A DNA stretch of 64,000 nt, taken from assembly GCF_001886855.1 (NCBI RefSeq), contig NZ_CP013197.1, positions 1,240,001 through 1,304,000 of the forward strand, read 5' to 3'. This DNA is from Spiroplasma citri. GTDB taxonomy: Bacteria > Bacillota_I > Bacilli_A > Mycoplasmatales > Mycoplasmataceae. How positions within the stretch are numbered: position 1 is the stretch's first letter; each line of letters starts with the position of its first letter. Shown in pieces: positions 32,263 to 42,060 of the stretch. The notes below the pieces were generated by a model. It was not told the DNA's origin. It searched no databases and saw nothing but the letters and a program-made list of their open reading frames with translations. Both the position numbers and the translations under genes were made by a program.

Positions 32263-33445
32263 AAATCACGTCCTTACCAACGACATATGTTTTTATATTT
32301 TTTTTAATTATAACATCAATAATTTCTGCTCACATTAAATTTTTTTCTTGAAATTCTGCTTGTTTTATCCGCGGTTTTGTAACCGGATTCTTTGGAACAA
32401 ATAAACTACAACAATCTTCAAATGGTAAAATTGATGTCTGATAAGTATCAATTTGTTTTGCAATATCAATGATTTCATTTTTATCAAAACATAATACTGG
32501 TCGCAAAATTGGCAATGTAGAAACAGCATTGATCGTATTAATACTTTCAATTGTTTGCGAAGCAACTTGCCCCAATGATTCTCCAGTAATAATTGCCTGA
32601 CATTTTAATTCTTTGGCTAATAAATTAGCGATCCGATAAAACATTCGTCGCATAATAATAATTCGATAACTAGCATCAGGAATATGCATTAATTCATGTT
32701 GTAACATTGAAAAATTAACCACATACAAGCGCTGCTGATTTTGACCAGCATAATAATTTAATTTTTGAACTAAAGTTTTAACCTTTTGTAATGCTTCTTC
32801 AGTCGTATGTGGTGGTGGTGCAAAATGTAAATATTCAACATTCATTCCCCGTTTCATTGTTAAAAAAGACGCAACTGGTGAATCAATTCCCCCCGATAGC
32901 ATTACTAATCCTTGACCAGATATTCCAACTGGTAAACCACCAATTGTTTTAATTTTATTAACAAAAAGATATGTAAATGTTCGTCGTACTTCAACATCAA
33001 TTTGTAAAACTGGTTGATGAACATCAACCTTAACCTTTGTTTGTTGTAATACTTTTGGTGCTAATTGTTGTTTAATTTCTGTCGATGTAAGTGGAAAAGT
33101 CTTATCATTTCGGCGTACTTCTAATTTAAAAGTTGCTGGTTGATAATAATTTACAATATTAATTGCACAATTAGCAATTTCTGATAAATCACAACTAACC
33201 TTTTTGGCTAATGATAAAGATGATGAACCAAAAACATTTTTAACAATGTTAACAATTTCTATACTAACTGTTGCATCTAATAATTCAATAAATAAACGAT
33301 CAAATTCTTTTTTAAGTTGATATTGATTTTCATAGGCTACTAATTTTGTTTTAATATTATTAACTAAAACTCTTGTAAAATTATTACGGTTTTTTCCTTT
33401 TGTTGTTAATTCCCCATAACGAATTAATATTACATCAAAATTCAT
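32246..33445 (-). CDS. thiI: tRNA 4-thiouridine synthetase ThiI
   Basis: Makes s4U at position 8 of tRNA. 399 residues from ATG 33445 (MNFDVILIRYGELTTKGKNR), chosen because GGAG lies six bases upstream; an ATG four codons earlier lies on that GGAG. An N-terminal ferredoxin-like part and THUMP domain (about residues 60-165) precede the PP-loop SGGIDSPVASFLTMKRG (about residue 190) and the adenylation motifs GESLGQVASQTIESI and LPFEDCCSLF. It lacks the rhodanese domain of the E. coli enzyme, as in other Gram-positive lineages. Between ezrA and the small membrane gene; ends overlapping the latter. Confidence 0.92.
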
Positions 33446-33460
33446 TTTATACTCCATTTC

Positions 33461-35176
33461 CTATATTTTTCCTTGTTCTTCATTAATAATTTTTAACGCT
33501 AAAAATAATGAGCCATCATAATCGCCATCGCGATAAGCAATCTGAGCATTACGTAATTGGTCATCAACATCATCATTTGTTAAAATAAATTTTTGTGCAT
33601 AAACTAATGTTTCTTGTGATAATAAATCTAATAAAATATTATTTTTAATTTTCTCAAACAATTTTAAAACTTCTGTTTTTAACCGATTTAGTTTACCTGT
33701 TACTTCATCAACTTCACTAGGATTATTAACATCAAATGATATTCGTTTAATTTTTTCTAATGATTGGCGATAATCACTAATTGCTTTTTCATATTTTGTT
33801 AATAATTTTTTATATTGTAATTGATTTAAGCGAACTTCAGCTTGTAATAAAACAACTTCTAATAAATGAATTGTTTTACGAATTTCAGTTTCTGCAAAAT
33901 TACGTTTTTCAATAATCTTAACAACATTTTCTAATGCTTCTTGAGTAACAACAGCATTTTCTAATAAACGCACTAATTCTTGATTAAAATTAACATAGTC
34001 ACGACCATTACGATTAATTTCTAATGCTAAGCGGTTAGTATCATGCGTTAAATCCTTTGTTTTTCCCATTGCTTCACGATAAATACCTTCTTCATGCGCC
34101 GTTAATGTTGATGAACTACGCAATGCTTCAATTTGTCGAGAAATCGCATTAAAACTTCGTTCAATTTTATTAATATAATCCATCACAACTTGATAATACT
34201 TTTTAAAACATGAAATAATTGCTTTTTGGTGCTCAATACTTTGATCAAAATCACTAATTTGATTAATAATCTCAATTGTTTTATTAGTTGCTTTTTTATA
34301 TTGCAAGTTATCAATATATTTAGAAATTAAAATTTTAGTTTCATCAATATTTTGAGTTAATTCATCAAAACTATACTTTAATAAATCACGGCTACTTTCA
34401 TCTTTATTAAAAAGAACATATTTATCTTTTAATAAAGAAAGCTTGTTTGGAACTACTTTCGTTAATAAAATTTTAATTTGTGGAATGTTATCTAAAATCT
34501 CAACAAAAATAGTTAACGAAGTAGTAATATTTGATAAAATTTGTTCTGTTTTAACAAAATCACCCGCTGTTAAATAATCCTCAAATTCATCAAACATACT
34601 TTCAATATTTCGTTCAAAATCACTAATCTTTTTAGAATCTAAGGATACATTCATTTGTAATTTTACGGCATCTTCTAATAATGAATTAAACATTTTCTTA
34701 TGTGCTAAAATATAATCTCGTTGCAATAATTCAATTCGTAATTGACTGTTAATTTCATCTAATAATCGACGAGCTTCTTCTTCCAATAAAGTTAATTCTT
34801 TTAACAACGGAATAATTTTTTGTACTGATACTTTTGGCATTTTCTTTGATGCTGTTTTATTAATTTGATATAACTTACGAAATACTTCTAAACAACTTAT
34901 TAATTTTTTTTCATAAATAATTTCATACTTTGTTCGTCATATAATCAAGTCTTTTGCATAGCAATTATTATAACGAGCAATTTCAGAAATCCGAAAAATT
35001 TTATGTTTTAATGGTAATCGTTTTAAAATATCAAATTTTTTTAAAACTTTAATTTCAATTGTTTTTAAATAACGCTTTTGTCCTCAGAACACTAGTGTTA
35101 TTATTAGTAGTAATAGGCAAGTAAAAAATAAAATCAATAACGTTAATTTAACTGGATTATTAATAATATTCCCCAT
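33461..35176 (-). CDS. ezrA: EzrA-like septation regulator
   Basis: 571 residues. The start MGNIINNPVKLTLLILFFTCLLLLIITLVFWGQKRYL gives one N-terminal membrane anchor, then coiled-coil spectrin-like repeats throughout (LLKELTLLEEEARRLLDEINSQL... IDNLQYKKATNKTIEIINQISDFDQS...) and a C-terminal YRDGDYDGSLFLALKIINEEQ, which matches the helical end of EzrA. The architecture (N-out anchor, all-helical cytoplasmic body near 560 residues) is that of EzrA, which restrains FtsZ in Firmicutes. GGAGG lies about 13 bases before the ATG. First gene of the operon with thiI and dnaE. Confidence 0.8.
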
Positions 35177-35339
35177 TTTGCCTAGCCTCCAATCATTACT
35201 ATATATCAATTGAATTATAGCACTTGCAAAAGATATTACATTAAAAATTAGAAAAAAATATTGAATTATCCTTGATTTTATTATAAAATGTTTCTTAGAC
35301 AACACAGAGAAGCAGCAGAATTGCATAGTAATGTTCTTA

Positions 35340-35459
35340 GTTTTTTATTAATTAGGATTTAATATTAAAGTAACCCTAGCTGTTAGGGCGAAGCAAAAAA
35401 CTTCCTTTATTAGAGCAATTCAATGAATCTTTTTGTATGTCATAATGATATATAGGAGG
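35340..35459 (+). promoter_or_regulatory. rpsD leader, possible S4 autoregulatory RNA
   Basis: The 120 bases before rpsD include a hairpin CCCTAGCTGTTAGGG (about 35374-35388), a GCGAAGC segment and an AGGAGG site (35454-35459). In Bacillus, rpsD is controlled by S4 binding its leader; whether this leader has the same fold cannot be shown by eye. Confidence 0.3.
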
Positions 35460-35466
35460 TTTTTTA

Positions 35467-36081
35467 ATGGCACGTTATCGTGGGAGTATATTTAAAAAAG
35501 CAAGAAGATATGGTTTTAGTATCTTAGAAAACGACAAAGAGTTTTCAAAAGGGAAAAAAAGAACAACACCACCTGGTCAACATGGACAACGTCGTTCAAA
35601 ATTATCAAACTATGGATTACAATTACATGAAAAACAAAAAGTTTGTTATATGTATGGTTTAACAGAACGTCAATTCCGTAACACTTACAGTAAATCAAAA
35701 AAAATGAAAGGAATTGCCGGAACAAACTTCTTAATTATGTTAGAATCACGTTTAGATAACATTGTGCATCGTATGGGGCTATCACAAACAAGAGCAGGAG
35801 CTCGCCAATTGGTGAATCATGCTCATATTCTTGTTAATGGAAAAAAAGTTGATATTCCATCATACAATTGTAAACCTGGCGATGTAATTAGTGTAAAAGA
35901 AAGTTCACAAAAGAATGTTAAGATTTTAGAAAGTTTAGATAGTCAAGTTAGTACATTAGAATTTGTTAAATTTGATAAAACTAAAATGACAGGAACATAT
36001 GTTCGTTTCCCTCTTCGTGAAGAACTAAATAGTAATATTAATGAAGCATTAATTGTTGAATGATACAACCGTTTAGTTTAA
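35467..36081 (+). CDS. rpsD: Ribosomal protein S4
   Basis: Primary 16S rRNA-binding protein that nucleates 30S assembly. 204 residues with one TGA as Trp near the end (VEWYNRLV). Start [20 protein letters not shown] after a perfect AGGAGG. The S4 domain ([48 protein letters not shown]) is complete. It stands alone, as in other Firmicutes, and ends in a short terminator. Confidence 0.97.
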
Positions 36082-36108
36082 AAAAAATCTCAAAAGAGAT
36101 GTTTTTTT
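36082..36108 (+). terminator. rpsD terminator
   Basis: Stem ATCTC / GAGAT with an AAAA loop and a seven-base T-run. Confidence 0.7.
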
Positions 36109-36128
36109 ATTTGTTAAAGTTTTACATA

Positions 36129-36726
36129 TTATCTTGTTACTCCTAGTTTTTTCAATCTTTTATAAATTTGTTTATTTTTATCATTGCTTCACAAATCATA
36201 TTTAGTATTAAAAGATTTTAGTAAAGCATAATCAAAATTAAGGTTTACTAGTTGTTTGATGCATTTAAAATAATCATTTTTAAGTGGCAAAATAATTTCT
36301 GTCACTTTTTGTTTTCAAGACTGTTTATAAACAATTCCACTATAAATATCATTTAATTCAGGAACAATATAATTATAGATTCCACCCACCCCACAGGTTT
36401 CACCAGAATTTTGGGCTGGATTTGGATATTCAACAATTTTAATATGTAAGACTAAATGTTCTAATAAATTACAATAGACTAAATGATCAGCTTTTTGATA
36501 ATCAAATGGATTTTTCTTTGCATATGCTGGAGTTGACAACATAATTGCTTTATCTTCATCAATATGATGAATATATAAGCCTTCGTTTCCCCGCGTAATT
36601 CCACTTGTTTTTTTTGATACAATCATGATCAGAAAAGTAATCTTTTGCAACTGGACCATATTTTCTTAATAAATAATTAACGCATTCAGCATATTACTGT
36701 GATAATAATTGTTCAATTTCAGTCAT
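36129..36726 (-). pseudogene. HNH-like nuclease family protein, nonsense and frameshift
   Basis: From ATG 36726 the reading is MTEIEQLLSQ, an in-frame TAA, YAECVNYLLRKYGPVAKDYFSDHDC, then a shift in an A-run near 36610 into SKKTSGITRGNEGLYIHHIDEDKAIMLST...YCNLLEHLVLHIKIVEYPN... ending LGVTR at 36129. The HH pair, Asn and later His (IHHIDED ... NLLEHLVLH) have the spacing of an HNH metal finger. About 197 residues if repaired. Family call is by motif only; both defects lie upstream of the motif. Confidence 0.5.
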
Positions 36727-36950
36727 TGAGCATACCCGCAATCTTAAAATTAAGAGCGTGTTTTAATTATTATTCAGTTAGTAAATAGTACTTAAATTAT
36801 ATCAAAAAAAGTTTTTATAAAAATCACTTTTAAAAATTATATAACCTAATATGGAGGATATTAATCACCCTAAAACAAATAACAAAATTTATAATTTTAT
36901 AACATAATATTATCTTTTTTTATTTAATACACATACTTAAAATATCTGGC
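36727..36950. other. AT-rich intergenic stretch without recognisable content
   Basis: Nothing convincing on either strand. A GGAGG at about 36853 is followed by no usable ORF. It ends where similarity to the ISLre2 right end begins. Confidence 0.4.
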
Positions 36951-37847
36951 TGTATAAATTATTTAAGGGTATTTAATATATTTTAAGAAATTATGGAATA
37001 AATAATACACATAATTAACTTAAAGATAGCATGTTTAATTTTATTGTCAAAAAATAAAATTAATAAAGACGTAATTTTTGTTGTTCAGTTTTATTAAAAT
37101 TATTATATAAAATAATATTATTTTCTGGTGGTTTTTCTGATTGTTTAAAATCCTTAATATTATTTCTTAATTTTATCGTATTATTAATATAATATTTGTC
37201 GTTTGTTGTTGCGTTTTTATAGTATTTGAAATTGTAATTAAACTAATTTTTGCTTGTTCTAAGGCATCTAAAATATCGCGTTATTTTTTATCATCACTTA
37301 AAAACAATAAAATTCTTTCTTTGACATCATTCCCCAGTCTTTGTCATTTTTTAATTCCTAAAAATTTATCTAAAATAAAAATATATTTTTCTTTCCCTGT
37401 TATTGGATTAATTTTATAATATCGTCGTCTGCGAAATGTTATTTTACTTTTTAAAGTAATTAATGTTTTTGTTCTTATTTCTTTTAATCGATAATGTTTA
37501 AATTTATCATATTTTTGATAATTTTGAAAAATAAGATCATCTCACTTTTCTAACCTATATGCAATTTCTCCAACAACATATCTATTCAAATCTTCATATG
37601 TTTTATTAAAAAAGTTTTCACCATTAATAATATTATTAATATCCATTTTAAAGTTGTTTCCTTTTCTGATTTAAAAATAAATCATCACACACATTAAAAT
37701 AAACACCTAAAAAAAGCAAGTTATTTTTAACTTGTTTTTCCAATATTTAATTTTTTTAATATTATTTAATACAATTTTGATACTTTTTTGATAAAAAAAA
37801 ATATTATATCTTAATTTAAAATAAAAAAACAATATTTTTTAATCTTG
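36951..37847 (-). mobile_element. ISLre2 copy 2, internally deleted
   Basis: Reverse-oriented relative of 13916-15612. Both outer ends are conserved, including the insulating terminator (about 37710-37735) and the right-end CCCTTAAATAATTTATACA, but about 800 bases of the transposase are missing. The junction lies at an AATAC shared by both sides of the deletion, so recombination or slippage between short direct repeats explains it. Confidence 0.7.
37060..37646 (-). pseudogene. ISLre2 transposase remnant, internal deletion
   Basis: Reads MDINNIINGENFFNKTYEDL... for about 145 codons, with one in-frame TAA after SDDKK, then jumps straight to the last 35 codons (LRNNIKDFKQSEKPPENNI...LRLY). The catalytic core, including the EGDVSH motif, is gone. 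It can only be mobilised in trans. Confidence 0.75.
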
Positions 37848-38220
37848 TTTGATTTTATATATATTTTTTTAATATTATCAAATACAATTTTGGTATTTAA
37901 ACCTTTAAAATTAAAACTTATTTTATTTTCTTCTTTAATTTCTTTAATGGTGTTTGATGTAGCAAAAATATTTACAATAATATTGAAAAAATATTCTTTA
38001 TTGTCTTTTAATTCTTTATAAATTTTATTAATTTTATTTTTACTTAAAAAATCAAAATTAATTTCTTTTTTTAATTTATCTTCTTCTCACAATGTGTTTA
38101 TAAATTTAGCAGCTATATCAACAAATTCTTCATATTCTTTTTTTGATTCTTCTTTAAGAATTAATTTTTCTAGCATTTCTAAAAGAGCTAGCCCCTTAAC
38201 TGATAATATATAACTTTGTT
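37848..38220 (-). pseudogene. Helical hypothetical fragment truncated by the IS
   Basis: About 120 codons open on the minus strand (SYILSVKGLALLEMLEKLILKEESKKEYEEFVDIAAKF...FDNIKKIYIKSNK), cut at its 3' end by the ISLre2 left end and merging at its 5' end with the decayed methyltransferase. 'YILSVKGLALLEMLE' resembles the end of a winged-helix domain ('Y.LT.KG..LL'), so a DNA-binding protein is possible. No start codon identified. Confidence 0.35.
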
Positions 38221-38794
38221 TATAAAGCTATATTTACTAATTAATCGATTAAATATATATAATGGTTTTTCTGTTGGGTGTCCCGTTAATTTTTTTCCGA
38301 TTGAATAATTAAAAATTGTTTTTTACTTTAATAATCATTTTTATAATTCGGAATTCGATGTTTTTTAGAATAAATTATCATACAATATTCTTTATCTTGA
38401 TAAATATGATTATTAGTTGGCATTGGATTTGTTTTGTTTCAAAGGATAAAATCATAAAGCATATCTTTTTTACGAACTCAATCTAAATAATCAATTTGTT
38501 GTCTATTCATTCAAATTAACATAAATTTAGTTTTTGAAATTCGATAAAACTCATCTAAATAAGTATTTATATCAAATGAATTATGCAAATTATTATCATA
38601 AATAGCATTAATATATTTATTTATGCTTTTGGTTATATTGCTTTTTTCATTTATTTGTTCGTTTTCTCTTTTTGATAAATTATATAAATAGAGCGGATAT
38701 CAGTTAATATTAAATCAACACTATCGTTTTCTAATGTCTTTATAAATTCCAAAGCATCTCCATTCATTAATTTTCCTAAATTTGTTTTAAACAT
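38221..38794 (-). pseudogene. Adenine-specific DNA methyltransferase, decayed
   Basis: Starts MFKTNLGKLMNGDALEFIKTLENDSVDLILTD at 38794, the typical opening of an N6-adenine methylase of the D/N-PPY class. At the catalytic motif IV the expected DPPY is destroyed: the bases read D, a shift, then PLYLYNLSKREN. The body continues with FYRISKTKFMLIWMNRQQIDYLDWVRKKDMLYDFILWNKTNPMPTNN and the late GHPTEKPLYIFNRLI, but the FxGxG SAM-binding strand that should follow is absent. Another stop and shift lie near 38330. Likely carried in with phage or plasmid DNA. Confidence 0.65.
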
Positions 38795-38946
38795 TTTTTA
38801 ACCCTTTGCCTTTCACTTCACTTTAAAGGTGATCGCAGGCACTATACTATTGTGTTTTAAAATATACAGTGAGCTTTATATGTTATATCTATTTAATATA
38901 TAATCTTAAAACTTTGTATATTATTTAAAACTTTTTTGGGAATATT

Positions 38947-39390
38947 TTAATTTAAACTTTTTAAGTCTTTAATTAATTGTTCTTCTTTTTCAACACTTAA
39001 ATTTGCTAAATTATTTTTATTTGTTTTTAATTTTTTAGGTTCACTTGAAAATAAAGTTTCTTTCATATTAGTAGAGTAATTTTGTTTATATTGATTATAT
39101 AAATTAATTAATTTCGTTCCAGTTAAACGCTTTCAAATATTACGCTTTAAATTTTCATCATATTTTACAATAAAATAAGAATTATCATAAATCAAGCGGA
39201 TTGCTACTTGATTAGAATTTTTTTCACTCGGATAAATAAACTTATTACTCAATCAAAACCCAATATGACAATTATGATTAGGTAAATTTATAAAACTTGC
39301 TTTTTCTGTTACAAAAGGTATAAATTCCTTACTAATAAAACAATTTTCTATATTCTTATTTTTCTTAACAAAATTACTCAATTTTATCAA
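38947..39390 (-). CDS. SpV1-family protein (147 aa)
   Basis: Close homologue of the protein at 59663-60103. Starts at TTG 39390 with AGGAAAG 5 bases upstream ([23 protein letters not shown]), continues [28 protein letters not shown]...[24 protein letters not shown], and ends KDLKSLN at 38947. The N-terminus differs from the other copy, which starts [16 protein letters not shown]. Intact. It lacks recognisable motifs; in the plectrovirus it sits next to small membrane genes and the ATPase. Confidence 0.6.
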
Positions 39391-39415
39391 AATCTTTCCT
39401 TTTTTTTACTTTCTT

Positions 39416-39637
39416 CTATTGTTCTTTTAAATTTTTTAATTTGTGATATATGCTTTTTAACTTCATAAAATAAAATAATAAAAATAAATGTAAAAAAAGA
39501 AATAAAATATCGTATATTACTCTTTTATTTGAAATAAAACCGAAAATAATTAAAATAAAACTAATTAAAGATAAAAAATAGACAAAAGAATATAATAAAT
39601 TATTAATAATAAACTGTTTTTTATTTTGTTTTTTCAT
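39416..39637 (-). CDS. Small two-span membrane protein of the SpV1 fragment
   Basis: 73 codons (MKKQNKKQFIINNLLYSFVYFLSLISFILIIFGF...), two hydrophobic segments and a basic C-terminus. AGTTAGGAG precedes the ATG. It occupies the place that a Cys-rich 54-codon gene occupies in the other plectrovirus copy (59521-59685), so this slot is variable between related insertions. Function unknown. Confidence 0.5.
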   Translation of the reverse strand: MKKQNKKQFIINNLLYSFVYFLSLISFILIIFGFISNKRVIYDILFLFLHLFLLFYFMKLKSIYHKLKNLKEQ

Positions 39638-39881
39638 TAGTTAAAATCTCCTAACTAAATATTTGTTTAATAAACATTGTTATATTTAATGTTTATCTAT
39701 TGTTTATTTAATGTTTAATAAACATTGTTATTAACATTATTAAAAATATAAAATAGTAAAAATTGGCACACTTAAAAATACTATTAACAAGTTTAATAAA
39801 AGAAATATAAAATTAAAATTAATAAATCAAATAACATAACTAGTGTGCCATAGATGAGTTATTCATCTTGTTATATTAGAA
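39638..39881 (-). repeat. SpV1 intergenic region with iteron-like repeats
   Basis: Shorter version of 59253-59520: repeated TAAACA/ATAAACATTAAAT units and two copies of TAACAATGTTTATTAAACA-type sequence around 39670-39745, followed by a region with the hairpin-forming GATGAATAACTCATC. No ORF. Confidence 0.55.
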
Positions 39882-40124
39882 TTATTTAATTTTACTAAAA
39901 AAGATTTTTAAATACCCAGTTTTTCAATCAACCTCTATCCTTGAATTTTCCAAATTATTATAAAGTCAAATTTTTTCTTTGTTTATATACTTAATTTGAT
40001 TTAATAAAACTTTCTGATTTTGACAAGTTCATAAAATTTTATTTGTTTCAAATTTTTCGGTGATAAATGATGATAATTTATAACAATTAATAACATCACA
40101 TATTTTTTGTTGTTTAATTTTCAT
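39882..40124 (-). CDS. SpV1-family small protein (80 aa), copy 1 of 3
   Basis: MKIKQQKICDVINCYKLSSFITEKFETNKILWTCQNQKVLLNQIKYINKEKIWLYNN... intact, two TGA codons as Trp. Two Cys pairs (CDVINC, TCQN) could bind metal. Paralogues lie at 59007-59252 (nearly identical) and 57429-57665 (diverged). Role unknown. Confidence 0.6.
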
Positions 40125-40207
40125 TTTTATAAATCAAATTTAATATTGACTATAATAAATATTCTGTTTTTCCGCGATGTTTAACTTTATGAACTCGCTT
40201 TGGCATT

Positions 40208-41047
40208 ATCAAAATTATATGAAAAATTATAATAATGGTCCCCAAGCGCGACAAATTGGTGCTCATTTAGAAGGACCTTTCATTTCTCATAATTTTAAAG
40301 GTGCTCATGATGAAACATTATTGCAAGCACCAAATCTTCATCTTTTAGAAAAATGAATGAAAGTTTTAAATAATAACATTCGGATTGTTACATATGCACC
40401 CGAAGAAAAGAAAATGGTACTTTTACACAGTTTTTATTAGAACATCAAATTTTACCATCAATTGGCCAATCAAATGCGACATATGATTTAGTAGCAAAAC
40501 GAGTAGCAATGGGAGTACACCATGTGACGCACTTGTATAATGCTATGAGTAAATATGATCATCATCAGCCAGGAGTTGTACCGGCAGCATTAAATTTTGA
40601 TGAAATTTTATGTGAACTAATTAGTGATGGGATTCATATTGATCCAAATATTATTAATTTAACTTATAAAATTAAAGGAGCAAAAGGAATTTGTTTAGTT
40701 ACTGATGCAATGCTTGCAAAAGGATTGCCTGATGGTGAATATCAGTTTGGACCATTGCCAGTTGTTAAAACCTGGACAGCAAGTTGTCATTAAAGGAACA
40801 ACTACAATTGCGGGGTCAGTTGCAACATATGATTATTGTGTTCGTAATTTTCATCAGTTCATTACAAGATTTGGCATTAGTTGCTAGTACTAATATTGCC
40901 AAACAATTAGGAATTTATTCAACGACTGGCTCAATTGCGGTTGGTAAATTAGCAGATTTAGTTATGTTAGATGTTGATTTAAAAGTTTTAATGACTTTAT
41001 GTGAAGGTGAGATTGCTTATTCACAGCATAATTTAACACAAAAATAA
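40208..41047 (+). pseudogene. nagA: N-acetylglucosamine-6-phosphate deacetylase, 3' part (inverted and frameshifted)
   Basis: Encodes the middle and end of NagA: QNYMKNYNNGPQARQIGAHLEGPFISHNFKGAHD, LPSIGQSNATYDLVAKRVAMGVHHVTHLYNAMS (metal and substrate His), VVPAALNF, CELISDGIHIDPN, ICLVTDAM and IAVGKLADLVMLD. Frame breaks at about 40415, 40765 and 40855 disrupt it. The N-terminal third is on the opposite strand at 41720-42049. Undoing one inversion joins ACG GTA TAT to CAA AAT TAT in frame. NagA deacetylates GlcNAc-6-P in amino-sugar catabolism. Confidence 0.85.
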
Positions 41048-41090
41048 AGTTTTGTTTTAATAAATTATAAAACAATAGGAGGAATAAAAA

Positions 41091-41372
41091 ATGAAATTAA
41101 TTATTGTTGAAGATAAAAATGCAATTGGAAAAGTTGTTGGACAAATCTTTGTGAATTATGTGCAACAAAATCCAAAAGTTGTTTTTGGTTTAGCAGCTGG
41201 TTCATCACCAGAAACAACTTATCAATATATTATTGAAGATTATAAAAAATAAGACAGACTGAAGTAAAGTAACGACTTTTAACTTAGATGAATACATTGG
41301 TTTAGAACCAAACCACCCACAAAGTTATCGTTATTTCATGATGAAAAATTATTTAATCACTTAAATATTGGT
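41091..41372 (+). pseudogene. nagB: Glucosamine-6-phosphate deaminase, truncated
   Basis: Starts MKLIIVEDKNAIGKVVGQIF after AGGAGG and shows the NagB landmarks [38 protein letters not shown]. Two frame breaks (after IIEDYKK near 41251, and near 41340) and loss of everything after about residue 95, where SpV1 DNA begins, leave it non-functional. It followed nagA in the ancestral operon; NagB turns glucosamine-6-P into fructose-6-P and ammonia. Confidence 0.85.
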
Positions 41373-41720
41373 TGCATAAAAAAAGTAGGGTATAAAAATA
41401 TAAAGAAATTAAATAAGAATAATTAAACCATTTACTAAAATGGTTTTTTTATTTGAAAAAACCTAAAATAACTAATTGATTCAAAACAAGGACAGCATCT
41501 TTATATATTTATAATTTTTAAAATAATAAAAAGTTGTTTCCTTTCTGAAAAAAACCATATTAAATTAAGAAATTAGTAAATAACACACATACTAACTTAG
41601 TAAAGGTGTTGTCCTTGTTTTGTTTCACTTAGTTATATTAATAAATCAATCGTTAAATATTATATTGGAGAAATTAAAAATGGAAAAAAATCAATATTAT
41701 GATTAAATGCAGTAAATGGA
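41363..41720 (+). mobile_element. SpV1-like plectrovirus fragment, part B
   Basis: Nearly identical to 58571-58912: the end of a Zn-ribbon ORF, a terminator, about 200 noncoding bases and the first codons of the small Zn-ribbon gene (with a TAA after MIM). It stops at the inversion breakpoint at 41719-41721. Joined to part A (38947-40207) it restores one continuous phage fragment. Confidence 0.8.
41425..41452 (+). terminator. SpV1 terminator (part B)
   Basis: Stem AAACCATTT / AAATGGTTT and a T-run; conserved at 58617-58642. Confidence 0.7.
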
Positions 41721-42049
41721 TATACCGTTAAAATTTTCGTTAAAGTCTCATCACTACCAGTAATCATTGCTTGACAATATTTGGTAATTCCTTCTTGCGG
41801 CACTACTTGAGCAAATTTTTGAAAACTAGCAATTGTTCCTTTTTCAATATCTTTCCCATACCCACCATGAACATGACAGTCAATAAAACCAGGCATAATA
41901 ATTGCTTGTTGCAAATCATAACCCACTTGGTCAGTTTGACCAGCTGTAATTTTAGCAATTTTATCATCTTTAATTTCAATTCAACCATTTGAAATTATTT
42001 GTTCTTCACAAACTATTTTTGCATTTTTTAAAATAATTTTGTTTCTCTC
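41720..42049 (-). pseudogene. nagA: N-acetylglucosamine-6-phosphate deacetylase, 5' part
   Basis: Encodes the NagA N-terminus: KIILKNAKIVCEEQIISNGWIEIKDDKIAKI, then IIMPGFIDCHVHGGYGKD with the metal-binding His pair, and ITKYCQAMITGSDETLTKILTV, where it stops at the inversion breakpoint. The presumed ATG near 42049 is out of frame with the body by one base. AGAAAG lies just upstream. The remainder of the gene lies at 40208-41047 on the other strand. Confidence 0.85.
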
Positions 42050-42060
42050 ATCTTTCTATC

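Larger units (their letters stand above)
38947..40207 (-). mobile_element. SpV1-like plectrovirus fragment, part A
   Basis: Collinear with the larger plus-strand copy at about 58900-60103 and oriented oppositely: the small Zn-ribbon gene end, the 80-codon gene, the iteron-like intergenic region and the 147-codon gene are all present. It stops at 40207, inside the Zn-ribbon gene, where an inversion breakpoint lies; the missing piece is at 41363-41720. Confidence 0.8.
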
